From: Candidatus Lachnoclostridium pullistercoris
GTDB lineage: Bacteria; Bacillota; Clostridia; Lachnospirales; Lachnospiraceae
Assembly (NCBI GenBank): GCA_019119775.1
Contig: DWWL01000049.1
Coordinates: 1-64,000 of the forward strand
Direction: 5' to 3'
DNA: 64,000 nt
Shown here: piece by piece, positions 49,329 to 57,290 of the stretch
Layout of the letters: the number at the start of each line of letters is the position of its first letter
Position numbering within the stretch: position 1 is the stretch's first letter
Program-made: the position numbers and the translations under genes
The notes under the pieces: model-generated
Told to the model about the DNA's origin: nothing
What the model saw: only the letters and a program-made list of their open reading frames with translations
The model's database searches: none

Positions 49329-50663
49329 ATGAATGAGACATTTATGAAAGAAAAACCGGTGTTTCCGCTGATTTTGTCCATGGCCCTGCCTATGATTATC
49401 TCCATGCTGGTGAATTCTCTGTATAATATTGTAGACAGCTTTTTCGTGGCACAGATCAGTGAGGACGCCATGACGGCCCTGTCGCTGGTATATCCGGTGC
49501 AGAACCTGATCAACGCGGCCGCCATCGGATTCGGCGTGGGAATCAATGCGGTGATCGCCCTCCATCTGGGAGCCGGAGCGAAGAAGAAGGCGGACGCAGC
49601 TGCATTTCACGGGCTGATCCTCTCGGCGGTCCACGGGGTGATCGCCATGGCGGTGAGCATTCTGATCATGCCCTCGTTTCTCAGGATGTTCACCTCGTCG
49701 GAGACGGTGATCGACCTGGGCGTGCGCTATTCCAACATCGCCTTCTCCTTCTCCCTGATTATCATGCTGGGGCTGTTTTTTGAGAAGCTCTTCCAGTCTG
49801 TGGGAATGATGAAGGAGACGATGATCAGCCTGCTCAGCGGGTGCATCACCAATATCATTCTGGACCCGGTGCTTATTTTTGGAATCGGATTTTTCCCGGA
49901 AATGGGAATCGAGGGCGCAGCCCTGGCCACAGGAATCGGACAGGTGGTGACGCTGGTGATCTACCTGGTGCTGTACGCGGTACGGCCCATGTCAGTGCGG
50001 ATCAGGAAGAAAGAATTTGTCTGGGATGGAAAAATGGCGCTCCGCCTGTACGCGATCGGAATTCCGGCCACGCTGAATCTGGCGCTGTCCTCCCTGCTGG
50101 TTTCCTGCTTAAACGCCATGCTGGCGGTCTACTCCCAGAGCTACGTGGTGATTCTGGGCATCTACTATAAGCTGCAGACCTTCCTCTATCTGCCGGCCAA
50201 CGGCATCGTTCAGGGAATCCGCCCTATTATCGGCTACAACTATGGAGCGGGAGAATATAAGCGGGTGAAGAGCATTTACCGGATCACTCTGGGCTTAAGC
50301 GGCCTGATCATGGCTTTTGGAACCATCATCTGCATGACGGCGGCGGGACCGTTGATCGGGCTGTTCACGGAGAATCCGGAGACGGTCCAGGCGGGCGGAA
50401 CGGCCCTGCGCATCATCAGCGCCGGATTCATCATTTCTTCCGTGTCAGTCACCACATCGGGAGCGCTGGAGGGCCTGGGAAAAGGAACCCAGTCTCTGGT
50501 AATCTCCCTCTGCCGCTACGTGGTGGTGATTCTGCCGGCTGCCTTTTTCTTAAGCCGGATCCTGGGCCCCAACGGTGTATTTCACGCCTTCTGGGTCACA
50601 GAGACAGTGACAGCGGCGGCAGCCTTTCTCGTATACCGGAAATCAGTGAAGCTGACGGCCTGA
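49329..50663 (+). CDS. MATE family efflux transporter
   Basis: The 444-aa, 12-TM cation-coupled drug/metabolite exporter opens with the typical PVFPLILSMALPMIISMLVNSLYNIVDSFFVAQIS. The second repeat has the matching IGIPATLNLALSSLLVS and GIVQGIRPIIGYNYGAGEYKRV. Substrate is unknown. AAAGGCGG precedes the ATG. The leader contains a promoter, a terminator and a repeat copy, suggesting transcription attenuation. Confidence 0.93.
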   Translation: MNETFMKEKPVFPLILSMALPMIISMLVNSLYNIVDSFFVAQISEDAMTALSLVYPVQNLINAAAIGFGVGINAVIALHLGAGAKKKADAAAFHGLILSAVHGVIAMAVSILIMPSFLRMFTSSETVIDLGVRYSNIAFSFSLIIMLGLFFEKLFQSVGMMKETMISLLSGCITNIILDPVLIFGIGFFPEMGIEGAALATGIGQVVTLVIYLVLYAVRPMSVRIRKKEFVWDGKMALRLYAIGIPATLNLALSSLLVSCLNAMLAVYSQSYVVILGIYYKLQTFLYLPANGIVQGIRPIIGYNYGAGEYKRVKSIYRITLGLSGLIMAFGTIICMTAAGPLIGLFTENPETVQAGGTALRIISAGFIISSVSVTTSGALEGLGKGTQSLVISLCRYVVVILPAAFFLSRILGPNGVFHAFWVTETVTAAAAFLVYRKSVKLTA

Positions 50664-50681
50664 CGGCCGCCAGCTTCTTTC
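50648..50681 (+). terminator. Terminator at the MATE gene end
   Basis: GAAGCTG/CAGCTTC with inner GGCC/GGCC, followed by TTTC. The MATE stop codon lies in the loop region. The U-tract is weak. Confidence 0.6.
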
Positions 50682-50692
50682 ATAAGCGCATA
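50675..50692 (+). repeat. Post-terminator repeat fragment
   Basis: TTCTTTCATAAGCGCATA matches 541-558 at 17 of 18 bases. Both lie directly behind terminators. Confidence 0.4.
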
Positions 50693-51874
50693 TTATTCGT
50701 TCAGATAATCCAGAGCGTACTGGGCGTAGAACGCGACTGAGTTCTGGAGACAGTCCTCGTCGATCTTGAAATTGCCGGAATGATGGGGCTCGTCCGTTCC
50801 CTTCTCCGGATCGCCGATCCCCACCAGCGCCAGCAGGGAATCAGGAACCTGGTGCATCATATAGGAGAAATCCTCCCCGCCCATCATGGGATCGATATGG
50901 CCGATTCCCTCTTCTCCCAGCAGCTTCTTCACGGCCGCCGTGCCTCTGGCGGAGGCTTTTTCCGGATTGTTGCAGGGCAGCATGGCGTCGTAAACGTATT
51001 TTTCCGTCACCTGGCAGCGGTAGGCGTCCGCAGTCTGCTCAACGACCCGGTGCATGGCCTGGGGAATGTCGTGGAGGAACTCCTGCACGTTGTAGCAGCG
51101 CATGGTGCCCTCGAACATGGCCTCGGAGGCGATGACGTTGAAGCGGGTGCCGCTTTCGATGTGGCCGACGGTGATCACCACCGGATCGTCGGCGGGAAAT
51201 TCCCGGCTGACGATGTGCTGAAGGTTTACTACGGCCGCGGCTGCCGCAAGGCCGGCGTCCACGCCCTGATGCGGTCTGGCCCCGTGGCCCGGCTTTCCTG
51301 AGAGACGGTAGCGGAACCAGTTGGCAGCCGCCATGCGGGGGCCGGCCTCCACGGAAATTGTCCCGCTCTTTACTCCGCTCCAGAGATGGATCGCCATGGC
51401 AGCGTCCACGCCGTCCAGGCACCCGGCCTTCACCGTGTCGTCAGCCCCGGAGCCCAGCTCCTCCGCCGGCTGGAAGATCAGGCGGACAGTTCCGCGGATC
51501 TGATCCCTGCATTCCATTAAAACTTTGGCTGCCCCCAGAAGAGAGGCGGTGTGGCCGTCGTGGCCGCAGGCGTGCATGACGCCGTCCACCTGGGATTTGT
51601 AGGGACAGTCATTTAACTCCTGGACGTTCAGCGCGTCCATATCGGCCCGCAGGGCGATGGTTCTGCCCGGCTGACTGCCGTGAATGTCGCAGATGACGGC
51701 GGTGCCGAAGGAGCCGATCACCCTGGGCTCAAGTCCCATGCTCTTTAATTCTTCGATCACTTTTTTTGAGGTACCTATTTCTTTTCCGCCCAGCTCGGGA
51801 TGCTGATGAAAATATCTCCGCAGCCCGATGACGTAATCTCTGTATTTGATGGCCAGTTCCATTGTCTTTTCCAT
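50693..51874 (-). CDS. M20 family amidohydrolase (N-acyl-amino-acid/hippurate hydrolase type)
   Basis: The 393-aa zinc amidohydrolase has metal-site motifs ALRADMDAL and MHACGHDGH, the catalytic Glu pair in FQPAEELGSG, the dimer-domain His in GKPGHGARPHQGVDA, and the last ligand in MMGGEDFSYM. It would remove acyl groups from amino acids in the cytoplasm. It is closely related to the gene at 54378. GGGGGAAATCCGTT precedes the ATG. Confidence 0.93.
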   Translation of the reverse strand: MEKTMELAIKYRDYVIGLRRYFHQHPELGGKEIGTSKKVIEELKSMGLEPRVIGSFGTAVICDIHGSQPGRTIALRADMDALNVQELNDCPYKSQVDGVMHACGHDGHTASLLGAAKVLMECRDQIRGTVRLIFQPAEELGSGADDTVKAGCLDGVDAAMAIHLWSGVKSGTISVEAGPRMAAANWFRYRLSGKPGHGARPHQGVDAGLAAAAAVVNLQHIVSREFPADDPVVITVGHIESGTRFNVIASEAMFEGTMRCYNVQEFLHDIPQAMHRVVEQTADAYRCQVTEKYVYDAMLPCNNPEKASARGTAAVKKLLGEEGIGHIDPMMGGEDFSYMMHQVPDSLLALVGIGDPEKGTDEPHHSGNFKIDEDCLQNSVAFYAQYALDYLNE

Positions 51875-51909
51875 AACGGATTTCCCCCTTGTGTAAAGCT
51901 ATATTTTGA

Positions 51910-51938
51910 ATTATAGGATCGCAGGGGAGGGATTTCAA
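51910..51938 (-). promoter_or_regulatory. Promoter of the M20 gene at 50693
   Basis: Minus strand: TTGAAA, 17-nt spacer, TATAAT, 36 nt before the start codon. Confidence 0.75.
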
Positions 51939-51978
51939 GAAAAATTTGGCTGTTTTTGAAAGAATACAGAAGTTTTCC

Positions 51979-52007
51979 TTGTCGTGAGCTGTATTTTTCG
52001 GTATGAT
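51979..52007 (+). promoter_or_regulatory. Promoter of the M20 gene at 52042
   Basis: TTGTCG, 17-nt spacer, TATGAT. The ORF-track start at 52003 lies inside this -10, so it cannot be used. Confidence 0.7.
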
Positions 52008-52041
52008 AAGGATAAATGAAATGGCAAGGGAGGCCAGGAGT

Positions 52042-53229
52042 ATGAATTTTAGAGAAGAAGCTGAAAAAAATGAACAGTGGATCGTGGAGCAGAGAAGATT
52101 TTTCCACCAGTGTCCGGAATTATCTGAAAAAGAGGTCAATACCACGAAGGAGATTGGAAAGAGACTGGAGGAAATGGGGCTCACGCCTCATTATTATGAC
52201 GGATACACCGGTCTGACCGCGGACATCAAAGGCGGAAAAGCCGGAGCCGGGACCAAGACCGTGGCTCTGCGGGCCGATATCGACGGTCTTCCGGTGGAGG
52301 AGCACACCGGCCTTTCTTTCTGCAGCAGAAATGACGGCGTGATGCACGCCTGCGGCCATGACTGCCATATTTCCATGCTGCTGGGCGGCGTGAAAATGCT
52401 CATGGACCACAGGGACGAGCTGCAGGGAACGGTGAGGATCCTGTTCCAGCCGGCAGAGGAAGTGGCCATGGGAGCGAAGTACATGATCGAGCACGGCGCT
52501 CTGGAAGGGGTGGACGCCATCTACGGAGCCCATATCTGGGGCGGTTTTGAAGCTCCCTACTTAAACTTTGAGTCCGGCCCCCGCATGGCCAGCTGCGACG
52601 AGTTCCGCATCGAGGTCAACGGCCTGTCCGCCCACGGCTCCGCACCCCACGCGGGAGTGGATGCTCTGACGACAGCGGTCCACATCGTGTCGGAAGCTCA
52701 GGAGATCGTGTCCCGCTACAATGACCCGTTAAATCCCCTGGTGGTGACGTTCGGAACCATCAACGGCGGCCAGAGGTTCAACATTATCCCCAACAAGGTA
52801 GTGATGACCGGTACGGTCCGCACTCTGTCCGCAGAGATGAGAAAGAAGACGGAAGAGCTGCTGCGCAGCATTGTGGAGCATGTGACGGCGATCCACGGCG
52901 CTACGGGAACGCTGGAGATGCAGTATCTGACCGGCGTGGTGGTCAATGACGACGAGGATCTGAACCAGATTGCGGAGAAAGCGGCGGTGAAGCTGTACGG
53001 AGAGGGCTGCTTAAAGCATCTGGAGAAGATGATGGGCAGCGAGGACTTCTCCTTCTTTATGGATGAGGTTCCCGGCGTTTACGGTTTCCTGGGAAGCTAT
53101 GACCCGGAGAAGGGCTACACCGCATCCAACCACAACGACTGCTATACGGTGGATGAGGAGCTGTTAAAGAGAGGCGCCGCCATGTACGCACAGTTTGCGT
53201 TTGACTATCTGGAGGCAAAGGCAGAATAG
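52042..53229 (+). CDS. M20 family amidohydrolase
   Basis: The 395-aa zinc amidohydrolase has ALRADIDGLPVEEHTGL, HACGHDCHISML, FQPAEEVAMG, HGSAPHAGVDA and MMGSEDFSFFM. The N-terminal MNFREEAEKNEQWIVEQRRFFHQCPE is nearly the same as in the gene at 57291, its close paralogue. CAGGAG is placed for ATG 52042. It is divergent from another M20 gene 167 nt away. Its 3' end is followed by two extra copies of a 25-bp unit. Confidence 0.93.
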   Translation: MNFREEAEKNEQWIVEQRRFFHQCPELSEKEVNTTKEIGKRLEEMGLTPHYYDGYTGLTADIKGGKAGAGTKTVALRADIDGLPVEEHTGLSFCSRNDGVMHACGHDCHISMLLGGVKMLMDHRDELQGTVRILFQPAEEVAMGAKYMIEHGALEGVDAIYGAHIWGGFEAPYLNFESGPRMASCDEFRIEVNGLSAHGSAPHAGVDALTTAVHIVSEAQEIVSRYNDPLNPLVVTFGTINGGQRFNIIPNKVVMTGTVRTLSAEMRKKTEELLRSIVEHVTAIHGATGTLEMQYLTGVVVNDDEDLNQIAEKAAVKLYGEGCLKHLEKMMGSEDFSFFMDEVPGVYGFLGSYDPEKGYTASNHNDCYTVDEELLKRGAAMYAQFAFDYLEAKAE

Positions 53230-53280
53230 ATATCTTGAGGCGAAAGCAGAATAAATATCTGCAGACAGGGGCAGAATAAA
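53206..53280 (+). repeat. Three tandem 25-bp units at the M20 gene 3' end
   Basis: TATCTGGAGGCAAAGGCAGA-ATAGA, TATCTTGAGGCGAAAGCAGA-ATAAA and TATCTGCAGACAGGGGCAGA-ATAAA run end to end. The first unit contains the last codons and the TAG stop of the M20 gene. Confidence 0.8.
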
Positions 53281-53318
53281 AATTAACCGCGGGAGCAAGA
53301 CAGATACCCCGCACAGAT

Positions 53319-53357
53319 AAAGGCAGGTTCCGCTGTGAAAAGGAGCCTGCCTTTTGT
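53319..53357 (+). terminator. Terminator after the M20 gene at 52042
   Basis: AAAGGCAGGTTCC and GGAGCCTGCCTTT form a 13-bp stem (one G-T), followed by TGTTG. The next promoter's -35 starts in its tail. Confidence 0.75.
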
Positions 53358-53386
53358 TGACATGTTTTCCGGGTTCCTGCTATAAT
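53357..53386 (+). promoter_or_regulatory. Promoter of the DUF368 gene
   Basis: TTGACA, 18-nt spacer, TATAAT, with an extended TGC before the -10. It lies 36 nt upstream of the start codon. Confidence 0.85.
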
Positions 53387-53421
53387 GGCCTTCAATATGC
53401 GGAAAAGAGAGGAAACAAACC

Positions 53422-54228
53422 GTGAGTAATAAAAGTATTTTTGTCATTCTGAAGGGAATGGCTGTGGGAGGGACCATGCTGGTCCCCGGCGTGAGCGGCG
53501 GGTCCATGGCCATGATCCTGGGCATTTATGACCGGCTGGTATCTTCTGTCAGCTCATTTATGAAGCATCGGCGGGAGAGCCTGATCTTTTTAGGGGAGTT
53601 CTGCCTGGGCGGCGGCCTGGGAATGATCCTGTTTGCCAGACCTCTTTTGGGGCTGATTGAGCGGTTTCCCATGCCTATGATGTATTTTTTCCTGGGAGCG
53701 GTGGCGGGAGGCGTGCCCCTGATCCTGCGGGAGGCGGATGTGAAAAAATTTTCATGGAAGATCCCGGTCTACATCCTGGCTGGCCTGCTGGCGGTCATGG
53801 CGGTGGGACTGATCCCGGAAGGAACGTTTCAGTCAGAGATGTCCGGCGGCTTATCCAGCGTGCTGCTTCTGCTGGCGGCCGGCGCGGCAGCCGCTGTGGC
53901 TTTAGTCCTTCCCGGAATCAGCGTGTCGTATCTGTTCCTGGTCATGGGAATCTATGATGAGCTGATGAGGGCGATCGGCAGCCTGTACCTGCCGTTTTTA
54001 GTTCCCCTGGGGGCGGGCATCCTGCTGGGAGTTATCCTGACCACGAAGGTACTGGAGGAGGCGATGGTGAGGCATCCCCAGCCCACGTATTTGATCATCC
54101 TGGGATTTGTATTCGGGTCGATGGCGGAAGTATTTCCGGGGATTCCCCAGGGAGGAGAGCTTTTCGTCAGCCTGGCTGCCCTGGCAGCCGGCTTCGGGGC
54201 AATTTTCTTTCTGTCCGGAAAAGAGTAA
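53422..54228 (+). CDS. DUF368 family (PopT-type) polyprenyl-phosphate translocase
   Basis: The 268-aa membrane protein has seven or eight TM segments. The two repeated family motifs are GTMLVPGVSGGSMAMILGIYDRL (with upstream GMAVGG) and ALVLPGISVSYLFLVMGIYDEL. DUF368/PopT proteins return undecaprenyl phosphate to the cytoplasmic side of the membrane for wall synthesis. It starts at GTG with AGAGAGGAAACAAACC. It has its own promoter and terminator and so is independent of the flanking M20 genes. Confidence 0.88.
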   Translation: MSNKSIFVILKGMAVGGTMLVPGVSGGSMAMILGIYDRLVSSVSSFMKHRRESLIFLGEFCLGGGLGMILFARPLLGLIERFPMPMMYFFLGAVAGGVPLILREADVKKFSWKIPVYILAGLLAVMAVGLIPEGTFQSEMSGGLSSVLLLLAAGAAAAVALVLPGISVSYLFLVMGIYDELMRAIGSLYLPFLVPLGAGILLGVILTTKVLEEAMVRHPQPTYLIILGFVFGSMAEVFPGIPQGGELFVSLAALAAGFGAIFFLSGKE

Positions 54229-54230
54229 AA

Positions 54231-54296
54231 AAAGACTGGTCCTTCGGGAAGAAACCGCAGAAAACCTGCGGCCTCTTTCCGGGACCAGTCTTTTTT
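54231..54296 (+). terminator. Long terminator after the DUF368 gene
   Basis: AAAGACTGGTCC/GGACCAGTCTTT, CGGGAAGA/TCTTTCCG and CCGCAG/CTGCGG stack into one long hairpin, ending in TTTTTT. Confidence 0.93.
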
Positions 54297-54297
54297 A

Positions 54298-54358
54298 TTT
54301 AACGGGAAACTTCGTTCCCTGTTAAATAAAAACGCTCCGAGGAGCAGGATTCTTTCCT
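54298..54358 (+). repeat. Post-terminator repeat, copy B
   Basis: TTTAACGGGAAAC-ttc-GTTCCCTGTTAAA is a near-palindrome, followed by GCTCCGAGGAGC and AGCAGGATTCTTTC. The first 40 bases match copy C at 30 positions. It starts at the end of a terminator U-tract. Confidence 0.7.
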
Positions 54359-54377
54359 GACAGGAACCTGGGGACGA

Positions 54378-55556
54378 TCACTCGTTCAGGTAGTCGATGG
54401 CGTACTGAGCATAGAGGGCAGCCGCGCCGGGAAGAGCGTCCTCATCCACGTTGAAGCGTCCGGAGTGGTTGGGCTCGCAGCAGCCTTTCTCCTCATTGCC
54501 GGTTCCTACGTTGATGAACAGAGAGTCTTTTACCTTGTCCATCATGAAGGAATAGTCCTCGCCTCCCATGCTGGGAGCCACGTGGGCAAGTCCTTCCTCG
54601 CCGAAGAGCTTCTTTACGGTAGCCTGTCCGCGCAGAGTCGGAGCTTCCGGATTGTAGCAGGGCATGGTGAGAGCGTCGTGCTTTTCCACTACCAGCTCGC
54701 AGCGGTAAGCGTCGGCAACGCCTTTTACCACACGCTCCATGGAAGCGGGAACTGCGCGGAAGATCTCCGGGTCGTAGCAGCGGACGGTGCCTTCCAGCAC
54801 AGCCTCAGCGGCGATGACATTGAAGCGGGTGCCGGCTTCGATCTTTCCGATGGTGATGACTAACGGCTTGTCAGCCGGGAACTCACGGCTCACTATGTGC
54901 TGCAGATCCAGAGCTGCGGCGCAGGCGGCCAGTCCGGCGTCAATGCCCTGGTGAGGCTGCGCGCCGTGTCCGGGCTTGCCGATGAAGCGGTACTTGAACC
55001 AGGTGGCGGCAGCCAGTCTGGGTCCGGCTTCCACAGAGAAGGTTCCGGCTTTGATGGAGGGATTTACATGGGTTCCCATGGTGGCATCCACTCCGTCCAG
55101 GCAGCCGGCCTCGATCATGGCTTTTGCGCCGTAGGCCGTTTCCTCAGCCGGCTGGAACAGCAGGCGGACGGTGCCGTTAAAATCATCCCGGCAGGCGTTT
55201 AAGATCTTTGCCGCGCCCAGAAGAGTGGAAGTATGGCAGTCATGGCCGCAGGCGTGCATCATGCCGTCCACAGTGGACTTGTAGGGAACGTCATTTAATT
55301 CCTGTACGCTCAGAGCGTCCATATCGGCTCTCAGGGCGATGGTTTTGCCCGGGCCCTTTCCCTTGATATCGCACATTACGCCGGTGCCGCTGGTGCAGAC
55401 CATCTTCGGCTCCAGTCCCATTTTCTCCAGTTCTTCATAGATTCTCTTGCTGGTATTTACTTCATGCTCGCTGGCTTCCGGATGGCAGTGGAAGTGACGG
55501 CGCATTTCCACGATGTAGTCCTTATTTTCCATAGCAAGCTGCAGTGTTTTCTCCAT
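54378..55556 (-). CDS. M20 family amidohydrolase (N-acyl-amino-acid/hippurate hydrolase type)
   Basis: The 392-aa zinc amidohydrolase has ALRADMDALSVQELND, MHACGHDCHTSTL, FQPAEETAYGAK, GKPGHGAQPHQGIDA and SMGGEDYSFMM. It aligns along its full length with the gene at 50693. AGGAGATTTTGTACT is placed for ATG 55556, not the longer track ORF. It is divergent from the transporter at 55893. A Rex-like box lies between its promoter and start codon. Confidence 0.93.
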   Translation of the reverse strand: MEKTLQLAMENKDYIVEMRRHFHCHPEASEHEVNTSKRIYEELEKMGLEPKMVCTSGTGVMCDIKGKGPGKTIALRADMDALSVQELNDVPYKSTVDGMMHACGHDCHTSTLLGAAKILNACRDDFNGTVRLLFQPAEETAYGAKAMIEAGCLDGVDATMGTHVNPSIKAGTFSVEAGPRLAAATWFKYRFIGKPGHGAQPHQGIDAGLAACAAALDLQHIVSREFPADKPLVITIGKIEAGTRFNVIAAEAVLEGTVRCYDPEIFRAVPASMERVVKGVADAYRCELVVEKHDALTMPCYNPEAPTLRGQATVKKLFGEEGLAHVAPSMGGEDYSFMMDKVKDSLFINVGTGNEEKGCCEPNHSGRFNVDEDALPGAAALYAQYAIDYLNE

Positions 55557-55581
55557 AGTACAAAATCTCCTTTCTTTCATA

Positions 55582-55597
55582 CGTTATAGTAATAACG
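55582..55597. promoter_or_regulatory. Inverted repeat similar to the adhE Rex-like box
   Basis: CGTTA-TAGTAA-TAACG has the same arms and 6-nt gap as the adhE box TCGTTA-AATAAA-TAACGA. It starts about 11 nt after the minus-strand -10, the same relative place as at adhE. Confidence 0.5.
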
Positions 55598-55608
55598 AAT
55601 TAATGTTG

Positions 55609-55637
55609 ATTATAGGATGTTACATGGGGAAAAGCAA
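55609..55637 (-). promoter_or_regulatory. Promoter of the M20 gene at 54378
   Basis: Minus strand: TTGCTT, 17-nt spacer, TATAAT, 53 nt before the start codon. Confidence 0.75.
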
Positions 55638-55688
55638 TAGGGGAATACAGATATTTTATTTTTTCTTTTCAAAAATTTAAGATTTATG

Positions 55689-55717
55689 TAGACTTTTTTT
55701 ATAAAAAAAGTTATAAT
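55689..55717 (+). promoter_or_regulatory. Promoter of the transporter gene at 55893
   Basis: TAGACT, 17-nt spacer, TATAAT. It gives a leader of about 170 nt in which I see no clear terminator or riboswitch. Confidence 0.55.
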
Positions 55718-55892
55718 GACTTAATCATGCTGATGAAAAAGAGACAAAGAAAGACAATTCTGCTCTCATATTGACAGCCGGCCTGATCCGGCAGTCATCA
55801 AAATAGAGGGATGTGCGCCCGGCCCAAGACGGAGCGTGCATTGACTTCAGGCGGAAAACCGCCGGAAGCCATGTTGAAAGGAGGAAATTTCT

Positions 55893-57146
55893 ATGGAACA
55901 ACTTCAGGCGTTTATTGTTGCGTCGCCGATTTTCGCCATGCTGATCCTGTGTATCGTATATGCTCTTGGTGATACCATCGGTACACTGACCAAAGCATGG
56001 ATTCCGTCTGTGTTCGTGGTGGCTGTCCTGTTCCTTCTGGGATACTGGACGTTCTTCCCGAAGGACATCGTGACGCTGGCCGGCTTCGGAGCACCTCTTG
56101 GCGGTACTCTGGCAATCATGATCTGCATTACCCACATGGGTACTTCCATCAGTCTGGAAGAGCTGAAAAAGCAGTGGAAGATCATCGTTGTGTGTCTGGC
56201 AGGTCTGGCAGGCATGGTGGCGGCATGTATGATCATCTGCCCCATCTTCGTTGACTTTAACTACATCGTTGCAGGTCTTCCGCCTCTGACCGGAGGCATC
56301 GTGGCAGCGACCATGATGCAGGAGGCAGCCCAGAATCTGGGACTGGAGAAAGCGGCTGTGCTGGCGATCTGTATGTACGTATGCCAGGGCTTCGCGGGCT
56401 ATCCTCTCACGGCTGTGATGCTGAAGAAAGAAGGCCGCAACCTGCTGAAGGACTACAGAAGCGGAAAAGTGAAAAAGGTTGCAAAAGCCGGAGCAATCGA
56501 TGAAGTGAACGGAAAGTTCGCCGTGGAAGAGAAGAAGAAAAAGAAACTCATCCCGGAGATTCCAAATAAGTACTACTCCACCGCAGTTTCTCTGACCACC
56601 ATCATGATCGTGGCCCTGCTGTCCTCTCTGATCAGCACCTGGACCGGCACGTTCATGGGCGTATATGCCATCAACCAGGCGGTAATCGCTCTGATCCTCG
56701 GCATCGCTGCCACAGAGCTTGGCTTCCTGCGTCCCAACGTTCTGAAGGAGAACGGATGCTTTAACTTCCTGATGTTCGTTCTGATGATGTACGTATTCGG
56801 CGGATTAAACAGCGCAACTCCTGAGCTTCTTCTGGAGATCCTTGGACCGCTGGTATTCATCATCGTTGTAGGTGTGGCAGGCATGTGCATCTGCTCCACC
56901 ATCGTTGGAAAGATTCTGAAAGTAAGTCCTTACATGGCAATTGCTACCAGCCTTACAGCTCTTTACGGCTTCCCGCCGAACTACGTTCTGACGGATGAGG
57001 CTTCCAAGGCTCTGGCTGATAATGATGACGAAAAAGAATACTTAATGGATAACATGCTTCCGCAGATGATCGTAGGCGGATTCGTGACGGTAACGATCAC
57101 ATCCGTTATCATCGCCAGCATCTTTATCCCGCTGCTTCGCGCGTAA
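55893..57146 (+). CDS. Polytopic membrane transporter, unassigned family
   Basis: The 417-aa protein has 10-12 TM segments in two halves, joined by a charged cytoplasmic loop around residues 190-225 (EEKKKKKLIPEIPNKYY). Conserved-looking membrane motifs include FGAPLGGTLAIMICITHMGTSISL and LPPLTGGIVAATMMQEAAQNLGLEKAAVLA. The layout resembles Na+/glutamate (GltS-like) carriers, but I cannot fix the family. It sits between two M20 amidohydrolases, so an N-acyl amino acid or its hydrolysis product is a reasonable substrate guess. AAAGGAGGAAATTTCT precedes the start. Confidence 0.75.
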   Translation: MEQLQAFIVASPIFAMLILCIVYALGDTIGTLTKAWIPSVFVVAVLFLLGYWTFFPKDIVTLAGFGAPLGGTLAIMICITHMGTSISLEELKKQWKIIVVCLAGLAGMVAACMIICPIFVDFNYIVAGLPPLTGGIVAATMMQEAAQNLGLEKAAVLAICMYVCQGFAGYPLTAVMLKKEGRNLLKDYRSGKVKKVAKAGAIDEVNGKFAVEEKKKKKLIPEIPNKYYSTAVSLTTIMIVALLSSLISTWTGTFMGVYAINQAVIALILGIAATELGFLRPNVLKENGCFNFLMFVLMMYVFGGLNSATPELLLEILGPLVFIIVVGVAGMCICSTIVGKILKVSPYMAIATSLTALYGFPPNYVLTDEASKALADNDDEKEYLMDNMLPQMIVGGFVTVTITSVIIASIFIPLLRA

Positions 57147-57200
57147 ACATTTCAAAAATCTTGGGTAGTATCTGAAAGCCGAGCAGAGAAAAGAAAAAAG

Positions 57201-57240
57201 CACCCTGCCGAAAAGGTATCTTGCCGGCGGGGTGTTTTTT
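57201..57240 (+). terminator. Terminator after the transporter gene
   Basis: CACCCTGCCG and CGGCGGGGTG form a 10-bp stem (one T-G), followed by TTTTTT. Confidence 0.88.
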
Positions 57241-57249
57241 GTATATAAT
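57221..57249 (+). promoter_or_regulatory. Promoter overlapping the preceding terminator
   Basis: TTGCCG (inside the hairpin 3' arm), 17-nt spacer covering the U-tract, TATAAT. It lies 42 nt before the M20 start. Confidence 0.6.
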
Positions 57250-57290
57250 GTGAATATGAAAGATATTTTCAGAAAGGACGGGGATTTTTT

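Noticed and set aside
53206-53280. CRISPR-like array
   Set aside because: The units are directly adjacent with no spacers and imperfect, so this is a short tandem duplication.
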